Notes: generated by a model not told the origin, from the sequence alone. Shown: positions 6,661 through 14,501, numbered from the stretch's first letter. The stretch is 19,345 nucleotides of DNA from Butyrivibrio sp. (GCA_016297265.1 JAEDHB010000027.1:1-19345), one strand, 5' to 3'. Translations and numbers: made by a program.

Positions 6661-8589
6661 ATGAAGATAATCCATTTTGATATATGTTCTTTGTGCATAT
6701 ATTTAATCATTCTGTTCACAATTGTAATAAATCGTAATTTTAAGAGCACAATCAGTAAACTTTATACAGCTTTGGTTGGAGTTTCTTTTGTTGCTGCAAT
6801 ATCCAGCATTCTATCAGAGGTTTTAGTAAATTTTCCGGGGATGGTGCCCGAGAGCATAAAATATCTGGTAAGCTCAATTTATTTGTTTACCAGGAGTGCA
6901 ACCGGAATAATGTATGTTTTGTATATCATTTTTTTATCGGATATATGGCACCTGTTCTGGAGGCGCAAGGGCTTAATGGTTATATTACTGTCGTGCTTTG
7001 TGGTAGTAAGTGTACTGCTTTGCCTGAATCCGTTAAACTACATGATGTTCTATTATGATGAAGCAGGGCATTATGTGCGTGGGGATTTGTATATTGCATT
7101 TTATATCTCCGGCGCATTCTATTTTGCACTCGGTATGTTTTTAATAATAAGGTTCGGTAGACTTATTGGAAGACTCAAACAGTTGTCAATACTGGCATTG
7201 GGAGTTTTGACAGTGATTGCCGTGACTATTCAGTATTTTACGCCAAAGCTTATGGTTGAAATGTTCGCGAATGCGATTGCACTCCTTATAATAAGGCTTA
7301 TTGTGCAGAGACCTGAGGACGTTATTGACCCGTCAACCGGATTGAGAAGCTATTATGCATATTATAATGATTTGGCGAAGAACTCCACAACCAACAAGAA
7401 GGTATCAATTATCCTGATTGATATTAAGAATTATAATGAAATTGTTGATTTTATGGGCAATACCAATGAACTTGAGCTACTGGGGCGGATTGCAGATGTT
7501 TTGGAACTGAGTAATTCCCATATCAGATACAGGGGCGTGGGATACCATCTATACAGAGGCTTTTTCCGCTTTGTATTAGGCGAGAGAAATATGGAATACG
7601 AGACTGAGGTTGCTAACAGACTTAACGGTTATCTGTCAAAGACAATCAAGGTGGCAGATTTTGAATTATCGCTGAAGGCTCAGCTTACTATAATCCGTTA
7701 TCCGGAGGATATTAATGAGTATGCGGAGTTAGCATCTTTTGACAAGGATATTAGCAGTATTGTTCCTTACTCCGGCAATATTGTTAAGTATTCAGAGCTT
7801 GATGATATGTCGAAAATAATGTCTTCATACATAATGGAAAAAGTAATTCTTAATGCTTTTGAGAATGATTCTTTCGAGATTATGTATCAGCCGGTATATT
7901 CGTTGCGTGAACAGAGGTATGTTGCGGCGGAAGTGATGTTGCGTATCAATGACGAAAAATACGGTACAATTAATCAGGAAACCTTCCTGCCTACCGCAAT
8001 AAAGCATGGATACATAAGTAAAATAGGCGAATACGTCTTTGATGAGGTTTGCAAATTTATTGCTTCTGAGGACTTTAACAGAATGAAATTTGATTATATT
8101 GAAATTCCGTTTTCAGAGGCAAGGTGCTGTACAAGAGAAATAGTCAGACTGGTAATTGATACAGCTAATGTGTATGGTGTGGATTTGTGGAAAATCAATC
8201 TCAATATACCGAATAAGCCTGTTAAAATATCTCAGAATGTTCTTTTGGACAATATGTATTTCTTTATCAATAACAATGTTAGAATGACAATGTCTGAATA
8301 CAAGCTTGGCAACGCAGATATTTTGAAGGCATCAGTTCTTCCGTTTGAGAATGTGAAAATCACCATTGATAATGATGAACAGCGGGAAAGCTACTGGAAA
8401 CTCATGAAGAAGACGGTTGAGGCGATTAAGGAAATGGGAATCGGAGTCGCAATCAAGGGTGTACGAAATACTGCAGAGTATGACCGGGTAATAAGGCTGG
8501 AATGTGATTTGATTCAGGGTTCATACCTGTCAAAGGAACTCAATTCCGATGATTTGGTAAAATTGATATGTGGTAATATGATGATTTAG
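6661..8589 (+). CDS. Membrane protein with degenerate GGDEF and EAL domains, riboswitch-associated
   Basis: A 642-residue protein. About seven hydrophobic segments fill residues 1-225 (the first near 8-24). A GGDEF-like domain follows (about 225-385). Its ILIDIKNYNEIVDFMGNTNE region fits the fold, but the signature is YRGFF (298-302), so cyclase activity is not expected. The EAL-like domain (about 395-642) opens with MYQPVYSL and has EVM (424-426) in place of EAL. The later metal and catalytic positions are also changed: IPFS where VNxS is usual, LNIP where the second Glu motif lies, no DDFGTG, and KGVR for EGVE. It is therefore probably a c-di-GMP receptor, scaffold or regulator. ATG 6661 is preferred over TTG 6634 because GGGG (6650-6653) lies 7 nt upstream. 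It is transcribed alone, from two possible promoters. Confidence 0.85.
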   Translation: MKIIHFDICSLCIYLIILFTIVINRNFKSTISKLYTALVGVSFVAAISSILSEVLVNFPGMVPESIKYLVSSIYLFTRSATGIMYVLYIIFLSDIWHLFWRRKGLMVILLSCFVVVSVLLCLNPLNYMMFYYDEAGHYVRGDLYIAFYISGAFYFALGMFLIIRFGRLIGRLKQLSILALGVLTVIAVTIQYFTPKLMVEMFANAIALLIIRLIVQRPEDVIDPSTGLRSYYAYYNDLAKNSTTNKKVSIILIDIKNYNEIVDFMGNTNELELLGRIADVLELSNSHIRYRGVGYHLYRGFFRFVLGERNMEYETEVANRLNGYLSKTIKVADFELSLKAQLTIIRYPEDINEYAELASFDKDISSIVPYSGNIVKYSELDDMSKIMSSYIMEKVILNAFENDSFEIMYQPVYSLREQRYVAAEVMLRINDEKYGTINQETFLPTAIKHGYISKIGEYVFDEVCKFIASEDFNRMKFDYIEIPFSEARCCTREIVRLVIDTANVYGVDLWKINLNIPNKPVKISQNVLLDNMYFFINNNVRMTMSEYKLGNADILKASVLPFENVKITIDNDEQRESYWKLMKKTVEAIKEMGIGVAIKGVRNTAEYDRVIRLECDLIQGSYLSKELNSDDLVKLICGNMMI

Positions 8590-8597
8590 TCAACAAG

Positions 8598-8630
8598 GGA
8601 GTCGGCGTAAATATGCCGGCTCCTTCTTTT
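8598..8630 (+). terminator. Terminator after the GGDEF-EAL gene
   Basis: GGAGTCGGC (8598-8606) pairs with GCCGGCTCC (8615-8623) with one G-T pair, followed by TTCTTTTT. It lies 8 nt after the stop codon. Confidence 0.85.
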
Positions 8631-8715
8631 TATGGCGACGAGGTAAATAGGGAACTTGCTATAAAATTGCATAAAATATATTACAAATTTTTAGATAAAT
8701 AGGTGAAATGTACGA

Positions 8716-8743
8716 TTGATTTTTTGATAATTGAAAATATAAT
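8716..8743 (+). promoter_or_regulatory. Probable promoter of the antiporter gene
   Basis: TTGATT (8716-8721), a 16-bp spacer and TATAAT (8738-8743), in the AT-rich gap after the previous terminator, about 30 nt before the start codon. Confidence 0.5.
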
Positions 8744-8775
8744 ATATTATGAAATATACAAGGAAGTGAATTACT

Positions 8776-9984
8776 ATGTTAGAAAACTTGAGAGATCTTG
8801 CAATTATCATTGCTGCAGCGGAAGTGATGGGATTAATTGCAAAAAAAATTAAACTGCCACAGGTTGTGGGACAAATCATTGCCGGATTAATTATTGGTCC
8901 ATGTCTGTTGAACTGGTCAAATAATACGGATTATATAAAGGTATTTGCCGAAGTCGGGGTTATTCTTCTGATGTTTTCGGCAGGACTTGAAACGAACCTT
9001 AAGACATTGATTAAAACCGGACCGGTTGCATTGCTTATGGCAGTTATGGGTGTGTTTGTTCCGTTGGTATTAGGCACGATACTTACCGCGGTATTTTATG
9101 GCTGGGACGGATTCGGCACAGTGACATTTTATAAATCGGTTTTTATTGGCGTTATAATGACAGCAACTTCGGTAGGAATTACAGTGCAGACGCTGAAGGA
9201 GCTCGGCAAGCTTAAAACAGAGCTGGGAACTACTATTGTGAGTGCGGCGATTATAGATGATGTAATTGGTATTATAGTACTTACTGTTGTTATTGGTATT
9301 GCAGGTGGCGGGGATACCGGAATCGGCGAGATTATTCTTAAAACAGTAACATTTTTCCTTCTTGCGGTGGTTGTGGGGTATTTCCTTTACAAAATATTCT
9401 CATTCCTCGACAAGAGATATCCTCATATGAGAAGAATTCCTATCTTCAGTATTGCACTTTGTTTTGCTCTTGCATATGTTGCAGAGGAATATTTTGGAAT
9501 TGCCGACATTACAGGTGCATATGTTGCGGGAGTAATTTTATGCAATATCAAGGATGCAAACTATGTGGACAGAAAAGTTAATATCAGCTCCTATATGTTT
9601 TTTGGACCGATTTTCTTTGCAAGTATCGGACTTAAGACCAACATTTCGGGAATGACCTGGGGGCTGTTTGCGTTTTCATTGAGTTTTGTTGCTGTTGCGC
9701 TGTTGGCGAAAATAATCGGATGCGGTATTGCCGCAAAACTTACAAAACACACATGGAAAGAGTCCCTGATATGCGGTATAGGAATGATGACCCGAGGAGA
9801 AGTGGCATTGATTGTTACGCAGAAGGGACTGGATGCGGGACTGATTTCATCGGATGAATTTACACCTGTCATTTTGCTCATTATTTTCTCATCCGTTCTT
9901 GTACCTATTCTTCTAAAACTTCTGTTTAAGAGCAAAAAAGGTCTGAGTGAAACAAAAATGGCGGAAATAGGCAATAATGATTGA
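8776..9984 (+). CDS. CPA2-family cation/proton antiporter (Na+/H+ exchanger)
   Basis: A 402-residue, very hydrophobic membrane protein with about 12-13 predicted transmembrane segments. The N-terminus (LRDLAIIIAAAEVMGLIAKK, then LPQVVGQIIAGLIIGP) and FAEVGVILLMFSAGLET are typical of the Kef/GerN/NapA branch. A DD pair in the ion-binding helix (AAIIDDVIGI, D161-D162) is the arrangement associated with electrogenic Na+/H+ exchange in NapA-like proteins; KefC-type K+ efflux proteins usually carry QD. The length covers only the transport domain, with no cytosolic TrkA-N/RCK domain, so there is no sign of nucleotide or c-di-AMP gating in this chain. AAGGAAG (8760-8766) precedes ATG by 9 nt. The stop codon lies inside the -35 element of the ilvN promoter and no terminator intervenes, so read-through into ilvN is possible. 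The transported cation is inferred. Confidence 0.88.
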   Translation: MLENLRDLAIIIAAAEVMGLIAKKIKLPQVVGQIIAGLIIGPCLLNWSNNTDYIKVFAEVGVILLMFSAGLETNLKTLIKTGPVALLMAVMGVFVPLVLGTILTAVFYGWDGFGTVTFYKSVFIGVIMTATSVGITVQTLKELGKLKTELGTTIVSAAIIDDVIGIIVLTVVIGIAGGGDTGIGEIILKTVTFFLLAVVVGYFLYKIFSFLDKRYPHMRRIPIFSIALCFALAYVAEEYFGIADITGAYVAGVILCNIKDANYVDRKVNISSYMFFGPIFFASIGLKTNISGMTWGLFAFSLSFVAVALLAKIIGCGIAAKLTKHTWKESLICGIGMMTRGEVALIVTQKGLDAGLISSDEFTPVILLIIFSSVLVPILLKLLFKSKKGLSETKMAEIGNND

Positions 9985-10008
9985 CAAGATTAGTGAATGT
10001 GGTAAAAT
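9981..10008 (+). promoter_or_regulatory. Promoter of ilvN-ilvC
   Basis: A consensus TTGACA (9981-9986), a 16-bp spacer and TAAAAT (10003-10008). The -35 hexamer contains the TGA stop codon of the antiporter gene. The start site would lie near 10015, leaving a leader of only about 33 nt, too short for a T-box or a peptide attenuator. Confidence 0.65.
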
Positions 10009-10047
10009 ATAGCGTAAGGTTTAATCTTGAAAAAATAGAGGTGTATT

Positions 10048-10530
10048 ATGAGAAAGATGGTATTATCTCTGCTTGTTCACAACGAGGCGGGAGTTACAAG
10101 CCGTATTTCGGGACTTTTTGCGAGACGCGGTTACAATATGAATTGTATTACCGGCGGTGAGACAGAGAATCCGGATATTTCAAGAGTTACTGTTGTAGCC
10201 TGCGGCGATGAGGAGATCCTTGAACAGGTTACGAAACAGCTTGCTAAGCTTGAGGATGTAATTGAGATTGAGGAGCTTAAGCCACAGGATTCCGTTTGCA
10301 GGGAACTTATTTTGGTCAGAGTTGCGGTTAATGAGATTCAGAGACCTGAAGTGGTTTCTGTTGCAACGATATTCAGAGCGAATGTTGTTGATGTTGCCAA
10401 GGATTCAATGATGATTGAACTTACCGGTAACAGCTCAAAGATTGATGCTTTTCTTGAATTGCTTAATGGTTATGAGATTCTTGATATTGCAAGAACGGGA
10501 ACCACGGGATTATCAAGAGGTAACAAATAG
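10048..10530 (+). CDS. ilvN: Acetolactate synthase regulatory (small) subunit
   Basis: 160 residues, the usual size of the short IlvN/IlvH type. An N-terminal ACT domain (MRKMVLSLLVHNEAGVTSRI, then SGLFARRGYNMNCITGG) binds the feedback-inhibiting branched-chain amino acid, usually valine. The C-terminal half (RELILVRVAVNE onwards) is the second conserved domain of this family. The protein binds and activates the catalytic subunit IlvB, which condenses pyruvate to acetolactate in the cytoplasm. GAGGTG (10038-10043) precedes ATG by 4 nt. ilvC follows after 60 nt, so the two are probably co-transcribed. The catalytic ilvB is not adjacent: the gene before is an antiporter, so ilvB must be elsewhere in the genome. 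Confidence 0.94.
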   Translation: MRKMVLSLLVHNEAGVTSRISGLFARRGYNMNCITGGETENPDISRVTVVACGDEEILEQVTKQLAKLEDVIEIEELKPQDSVCRELILVRVAVNEIQRPEVVSVATIFRANVVDVAKDSMMIELTGNSSKIDAFLELLNGYEILDIARTGTTGLSRGNK

Positions 10531-10590
10531 TTATTTTTAGCAAAAGCTATATAAATATAATATAAGTCATTTAAAGGAGGACAATTAGAA

Positions 10591-11613
10591 ATGGCAGCAA
10601 AGATTTTCTATCAGGAAGATTGTAATCTTTCATTACTTGAGGGAAAGAAAATTGCAATTATCGGCTATGGCAGTCAGGGACATGCACATGCACTTAACTT
10701 AAAGGATTCAGGATGTGATGTAATCATCGGACTTTATGAAGGCAGTAAGTCATGGGCTAAAGCAGAGGCTCAGGGACTTAAAGTTTATACAGCAGCAGAG
10801 GCTGCAAAACAGGCTGATATCATTATGATTCTTATCAATGATGAGAAACAGGCAGCAATGTACAAGAAAGACATTGAACCAAACCTTGAGCCGGGCAACA
10901 TGCTTATGTTCGCACATGGTTTTGCAATTCACTTCGGACAGATCGTTCCACCTGCAGACGTAGATGTTACAATGATCGCTCCAAAGGGACCTGGACATAC
11001 AGTAAGAAGTGAGTACCTTGAAGGAAAAGGTGTTCCTTGTCTTGTTGCTGTAGAGCAGAATGCTACAGGAAAAGCGCAGGAACTTGCACTTGCATATGCG
11101 CTTGGAATTGGTGGAGCAAGAGCCGGCGTTCTTGAGACCACCTTCAGAACAGAGACAGAGACAGACCTTTTCGGTGAGCAGGCAGTACTTTGCGGTGGTG
11201 TTTGTAAACTTATGCAGACAGGTTTTGAGGTACTTTGCGAAGCAGGATATGATCCAAGAAATGCATACTTCGAGTGTATCCATGAGATGAAACTTATCGT
11301 AGACCTTATCTACCAGTCAGGTTTTGCAGGAATGAGATATTCTATTTCAAACACAGCTGAGTACGGTGATTATATTACCGGACCAAAGATTATCACAGAT
11401 GAGACAAAGAAAACAATGAAGAAAGTTCTTGCAGATATCCAGGATGGAACATTTGCAAAAGATTTCCTTCTCGATATGTCTCCGGCAGGCGGACAGGCTC
11501 ACTTTAGAGCACTTAGAAAACTTGCTGCTGAGCATCCTTCTGAAAAAGTTGGTGAGGAAGTTCGTAAACTCTACAGCTGGAATGATGAAAGCGGAAAGCT
11601 TATCAACAACTAA
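10591..11613 (+). CDS. ilvC: Ketol-acid reductoisomerase, class I
   Basis: A 340-residue enzyme of the short class I form. It converts acetolactate or acetohydroxybutyrate to the dihydroxy acid precursors of valine, leucine and isoleucine using NAD(P)H and Mg2+. The Rossmann motif is GYGSQG (25-30), the active-site FAHGF segment includes H109, and the metal-binding Asp and Glu are D192 and E196 in TDLFGEQAVLCGG. The cofactor-phosphate loop reads GLYEGSKSW (47-55), with Tyr49 where many NADPH-dependent relatives have Arg. AAGGAGG (10574-10580) lies 10 nt before ATG. A TATAAT (10556-10561) upstream has only a poor -35, so an independent promoter is uncertain. Two terminators follow. Confidence 0.97.
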   Translation: MAAKIFYQEDCNLSLLEGKKIAIIGYGSQGHAHALNLKDSGCDVIIGLYEGSKSWAKAEAQGLKVYTAAEAAKQADIIMILINDEKQAAMYKKDIEPNLEPGNMLMFAHGFAIHFGQIVPPADVDVTMIAPKGPGHTVRSEYLEGKGVPCLVAVEQNATGKAQELALAYALGIGGARAGVLETTFRTETETDLFGEQAVLCGGVCKLMQTGFEVLCEAGYDPRNAYFECIHEMKLIVDLIYQSGFAGMRYSISNTAEYGDYITGPKIITDETKKTMKKVLADIQDGTFAKDFLLDMSPAGGQAHFRALRKLAAEHPSEKVGEEVRKLYSWNDESGKLINN

Positions 11614-11638
11614 TTCCTGTTACAGTGAGAATAACATC

Positions 11639-11664
11639 AAGGGTATCTTCGGATACCCTTTTTT
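11639..11664 (+). terminator. Terminator after ilvC (UUCG tetraloop)
   Basis: AAGGGTATC (11639-11647), TTCG, GATACCCTT (11652-11660), running into a T-tract to 11664. This is a compact and very stable hairpin. Confidence 0.93.
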
Positions 11665-11695
11665 GATAATTTGTTAAAAAGATATGAGGAGTACC

Positions 11696-11731
11696 TCCCC
11701 TTAGTCCGTAGCTGACTAAGGGGAATTTTTG
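11696..11731 (+). terminator. Second hairpin/terminator between ilvC and lysR
   Basis: TCCCCTTAGTC (11696-11706), a 7-nt loop, GACTAAGGGGA (11714-11724), then ATTTTTGTTTT. The 11-bp stem is perfect. The T-tract is on the + strand side, so it looks like a back-up terminator for ilvC. On the - strand, after lysR, the same stem lacks a following T-tract, so it would be a poorer terminator there. Confidence 0.75.
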
Positions 11732-11733
11732 TT

Positions 11734-12639
11734 TTATCCGAGAATATTGAGTTCCTTATTCCTGATATTTTCTTTGACAAATTTTACAAAATTTTCGCTG
11801 TGACTTGTCAGCTTGCGGTCAATGGGGGTTGCCAGATATACAGGACGCTGCTTCATGGTGGGGATGTTTTCCGAATATTCCACCAGATGGCCGGATTGAA
11901 GCTCTGATTTGACAAATTCCCTGATAGCGCAGCCGATTCCTATTCCGGCCTTGGTGAAATCAATGAGCAGATTCATATTGTCTATTTCCAAAATATTGTT
12001 TTCACTGAAAAGAGTTGTTGGCGCATAGTTTTCGACATACTGTCGTGTGAGATTATCCCTGTCAAGAAGCAAGAGATTGGATTTGGCATGCCTGTCCTTC
12101 ATACCCTCAATATAAGCCGGAGTCCCCATAAAGGCATCATGAACATAGCCCAGCCTGTGCAGAGTGAGAAAATCCGGTTTCGACGGAACAGAAATAATAC
12201 CAATATCAATGCTGTGGTCCTTAAGAAGTGCCATCGTTGCTTTTGAGGACTGACATTCAATGGAAATATTGATGTGAGGATGATTGGCAGTGTACACGCT
12301 GAGGAAGGGCAAAAGAACATATTTGCACAGGGTGGTGCTGACACCGATTTTGATATGACCGATATCAAGATTGCGACGGGAGGCAAGAATATCCTCGCCG
12401 GCTTCAATATATTCAAATGCCGCACTTATTTTTGAATACAGCTGTTTCCCCTCCTCGGTGAGATGGACACCGCGGGAATTGCGGGTAAAGAGCGTGGAAT
12501 TAAGGTTTTGCTCAAGCTTCTTGATTGCTTTGGTGACGGCAGGCTGACTGATATACAATTGTTCAGAAGCTTTCAAAATGCTGCCGGCTCTGGCAACTGC
12601 CAGAAATGCTGAATAAAGCGATAAATTGTCGGTATTCAT
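11734..12639 (-). CDS. LysR-family transcriptional regulator, candidate regulator of leuCD
   Basis: A 301-residue protein of normal LysR length. The winged helix-turn-helix is N-terminal (about 18-65: SILKASEQLYISQPAVTKAI, then KKLEQNLNSTLFTRNSRGVHLTEEGKQLY). The periplasmic-binding-protein-like effector domain (about 90-295) includes the stretch IGHIKIGVSTTLCKYVLLPF. GAAGG (12651-12647 on this strand) precedes the start by 7 nt. It is transcribed divergently from leuC. The intergenic region holds overlapping promoters and an inverted repeat of T-N11-A form, the classic arrangement for a LysR protein that autoregulates and controls its divergent neighbour. The co-inducer is unknown; a leucine-pathway intermediate would be a reasonable guess from the position. 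Confidence 0.92.
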   Translation of the reverse strand: MNTDNLSLYSAFLAVARAGSILKASEQLYISQPAVTKAIKKLEQNLNSTLFTRNSRGVHLTEEGKQLYSKISAAFEYIEAGEDILASRRNLDIGHIKIGVSTTLCKYVLLPFLSVYTANHPHINISIECQSSKATMALLKDHSIDIGIISVPSKPDFLTLHRLGYVHDAFMGTPAYIEGMKDRHAKSNLLLLDRDNLTRQYVENYAPTTLFSENNILEIDNMNLLIDFTKAGIGIGCAIREFVKSELQSGHLVEYSENIPTMKQRPVYLATPIDRKLTSHSENFVKFVKENIRNKELNILG

Positions 12640-12652
12640 ATACTAACCTTCA

Positions 12653-12669
12653 TATAACCCAGAGTTATA
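12653..12669. promoter_or_regulatory. Inverted repeat of LysR-box form between lysR and leuC
   Basis: TATAAC-CCAGA-GTTATA: perfect 6-bp arms around a 5-bp centre, containing the T-N11-A pattern typical of LysR-type recognition sites. Its centre (12661) is about 65 bp upstream of the inferred leuC transcription start (near 12726), the usual place for a LysR recognition site. It also lies in the 5' untranslated region of lysR. Confidence 0.7.
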
Positions 12670-12690
12670 AAAACTATTATTTATATGTAT

Positions 12691-12719
12691 TTCAATTATA
12701 TCTGATTCTGTGTTACAAT
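12691..12719 (+). promoter_or_regulatory. leuC promoter (extended -10)
   Basis: A weak -35 TTCAAT (12691-12696), a 17-bp spacer, and TACAAT (12714-12719) preceded by TGT. The poor -35 with a good extended -10 suits an activator-dependent promoter. Confidence 0.6.
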
Positions 12720-12723
12720 TCAA
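12695..12723 (-). promoter_or_regulatory. lysR promoter overlapping the leuC promoter
   Basis: On the - strand TTGAAT (12723-12718), a 17-bp spacer and TATAAT (12700-12695). Its -35 overlaps the leuC -10, and its -10 overlaps the leuC -35, so the two promoters should exclude each other. Confidence 0.6.
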
Positions 12724-12750
12724 TAAAATTATTAATGGAGGTAAAAAAAT

Positions 12751-14013
12751 ATGGGAATGACAATGACTCAGAAAATTCTTGCAGCTCATGCCGGATTAGA
12801 ATCGGTAGTAGCCGGACAGCTTATTGAGGCTAAGCTTGACCTCGTTTTGGGAAATGATATTACATCCCCTGTGGCCATTCATGAAATGGATAAGATGGCA
12901 ACGGATAAAGTATTCGATAAGGATAAAATAGCATTGGTTCCGGACCATTTTGTACCAAATAAGGATATCAAATCCGCAGAGCATTGCAAATGCGTAAGAG
13001 AGTTTGCGGCAAAACATGACATTACAAATTATTTTGAAGTAGGACAGATGGGAATCGAGCATGCGCTCCTTCCGGAAAAAGGACTTACTGTTGCCGGTGA
13101 TGTTATTATAGGTGCTGATTCCCACACATGTACATATGGTGCACTTGGTGCATTCTCAACAGGTGTTGGTTCAACTGATATGGCAGCAGGTATGGCAACA
13201 GGCCTTGCCTGGTTCAAGGTCCCTTCTGCAATCAAATTTGTGCTCACAGGAAAACCTGCCGAGTGGATTAGCGGTAAGGATATCATCCTTCATATCATCG
13301 GACTCATCGGTGTTGACGGAGCATTATACAAATCAATGGAATTTGTGGGCGACGGAATCCAGTATCTTTCGATGGATGACAGATTTACTATTGCGAATAT
13401 GGCAATTGAAGCCGGCGGAAAGAACGGTATTTTCCCGGTTGATGATTTAACAGTTGAATATATGAAGGAACATTCATCAAGAGAGTTTGTAAAATATGAA
13501 GCAGACGAGGATGCAGAGTATGATGAGGTATATACAATTGAGCTTGATAAGCTTAAGCCAACTGTTGCTTTCCCTCATCTTCCTGAGAATACTCATACAA
13601 TTGATGAAATCGACGACATCAAAATTGACCAGGTAGTTATCGGTTCATGTACTAACGGAAGACTCGACGATTTACGAGTTGCTGCCAAGATTCTTGAGGG
13701 CAAAAAAGTTAAAGAAGGACTCAGGGTAATCATTATTCCTGCTACACAGAAGATTTATCTTCAGGCTATGGAGGAGGGCTTGCTCAAGACTTTTATCGAA
13801 GCCGGAGCAGTTGTAAGCACTCCAACCTGCGGACCATGTCTTGGCGGATACATGGGCATCCTGGCTCAGGGTGAAAGATGTGTTTCCACAACCAACAGAA
13901 ACTTTGTGGGAAGAATGGGACATGTTGAATCAGAAATTTATCTTGCAAGTCCGGCAGTTGCTGCCGCAAGTGCAATTACAGGTAAAATCAGTTCACCTAA
14001 GGAGGTAATGTAA
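12751..14013 (+). CDS. leuC: 3-isopropylmalate dehydratase large subunit
   Basis: A 420-residue protein of the short aconitase-family form used by many clostridia and archaea. With LeuD it isomerises 2-isopropylmalate to 3-isopropylmalate in leucine synthesis; some relatives also act on citramalate or homoaconitate. The [4Fe-4S] ligands are complete: C300 in VIGSCTNG, and C360 and C363 in TPTCGPCLGG. GGAGG (12737-12741) lies 9 nt before ATG, and the N-terminus MGMTMTQKILAAHAG is typical. It is the first gene of the operon leuC-leuD and probably the nitrilase gene. The stop codon overlaps the leuD start by one base (TAATG). leuA and leuB are not in the window. Confidence 0.96.
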   Translation: MGMTMTQKILAAHAGLESVVAGQLIEAKLDLVLGNDITSPVAIHEMDKMATDKVFDKDKIALVPDHFVPNKDIKSAEHCKCVREFAAKHDITNYFEVGQMGIEHALLPEKGLTVAGDVIIGADSHTCTYGALGAFSTGVGSTDMAAGMATGLAWFKVPSAIKFVLTGKPAEWISGKDIILHIIGLIGVDGALYKSMEFVGDGIQYLSMDDRFTIANMAIEAGGKNGIFPVDDLTVEYMKEHSSREFVKYEADEDAEYDEVYTIELDKLKPTVAFPHLPENTHTIDEIDDIKIDQVVIGSCTNGRLDDLRVAAKILEGKKVKEGLRVIIIPATQKIYLQAMEEGLLKTFIEAGAVVSTPTCGPCLGGYMGILAQGERCVSTTNRNFVGRMGHVESEIYLASPAVAAASAITGKISSPKEVM

Positions 14014-14498
14014 TGAAAGCACAGGGTATAGTTTTTAGATACGGAGATAATGTTGATACGGACGTAATCATTCCTGCAAGATATCTCAACTCATCTGATC
14101 CTGCTGAGTTAGCAACACATTGTATGGAAGACATCGACAAGGATTTTGTAAAAAATGTCAGCAAGGGAGATATCATTGTTGCAGATAAGAATTTCGGCTG
14201 CGGTTCTTCAAGAGAACATGCACCTATCGCAATCAAGGCGGCGGGCGTAAGCTGCGTAATCGCAAAGACCTTTGCACGTATTTTTTACAGAAATGCAATC
14301 AATATCGGACTTCCTATTATAGAATGTCCTGAGGCTGCTGAGGGAATCAGTGCCGGCGATGAAGTAATGGTGGATTTTGACAGTGGTATGATTTACAACA
14401 AGACAAAGGGAACTGAATTTAAAGGTCAGGCATTCCCTGAGTTTATGCAGAAAATAATTGCTGCAGAAGGACTTGTAAATTATATCAACAATAAGTAG
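14013..14498 (+). CDS. leuD: 3-isopropylmalate dehydratase small subunit
   Basis: 161 residues, the usual length of the short LeuD type. The swivel-domain motifs are clear: an early DNVDTDVIIPARYLN segment, then DKNFGCGSSREHAPIAIK with the substrate-binding SSRE loop, and VIAKTFARIFYRNAINIGLP. It completes the heterodimer with LeuC. Translation is coupled: AAGGAGG (13999-14005) lies inside the end of leuC and the ATG shares a base with the leuC stop codon. The nitrilase-family gene begins 3 nt after its stop, suggesting one transcript. Confidence 0.96.
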   Translation: MKAQGIVFRYGDNVDTDVIIPARYLNSSDPAELATHCMEDIDKDFVKNVSKGDIIVADKNFGCGSSREHAPIAIKAAGVSCVIAKTFARIFYRNAINIGLPIIECPEAAEGISAGDEVMVDFDSGMIYNKTKGTEFKGQAFPEFMQKIIAAEGLVNYINNK

Positions 14499-14501
14499 CC
14501 T

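Noticed and set aside
6377..6664. 95-codon frame starting inside the riboswitch
   Set aside because: It begins within conserved aptamer bases, crosses two hairpins and an internal promoter, and resembles no protein.
10531..10590. Separate promoter between ilvN and ilvC
   Set aside because: TATAAT at 10556-10561 is present, but there is no acceptable -35 hexamer; co-transcription is simpler.
10750..11283. 177-codon open frame on the - strand inside ilvC
   Set aside because: It is the complement of a certain gene, is Cys- and Phe-rich with no recognisable domain, and has no promoter or ribosome binding site pattern of its own.
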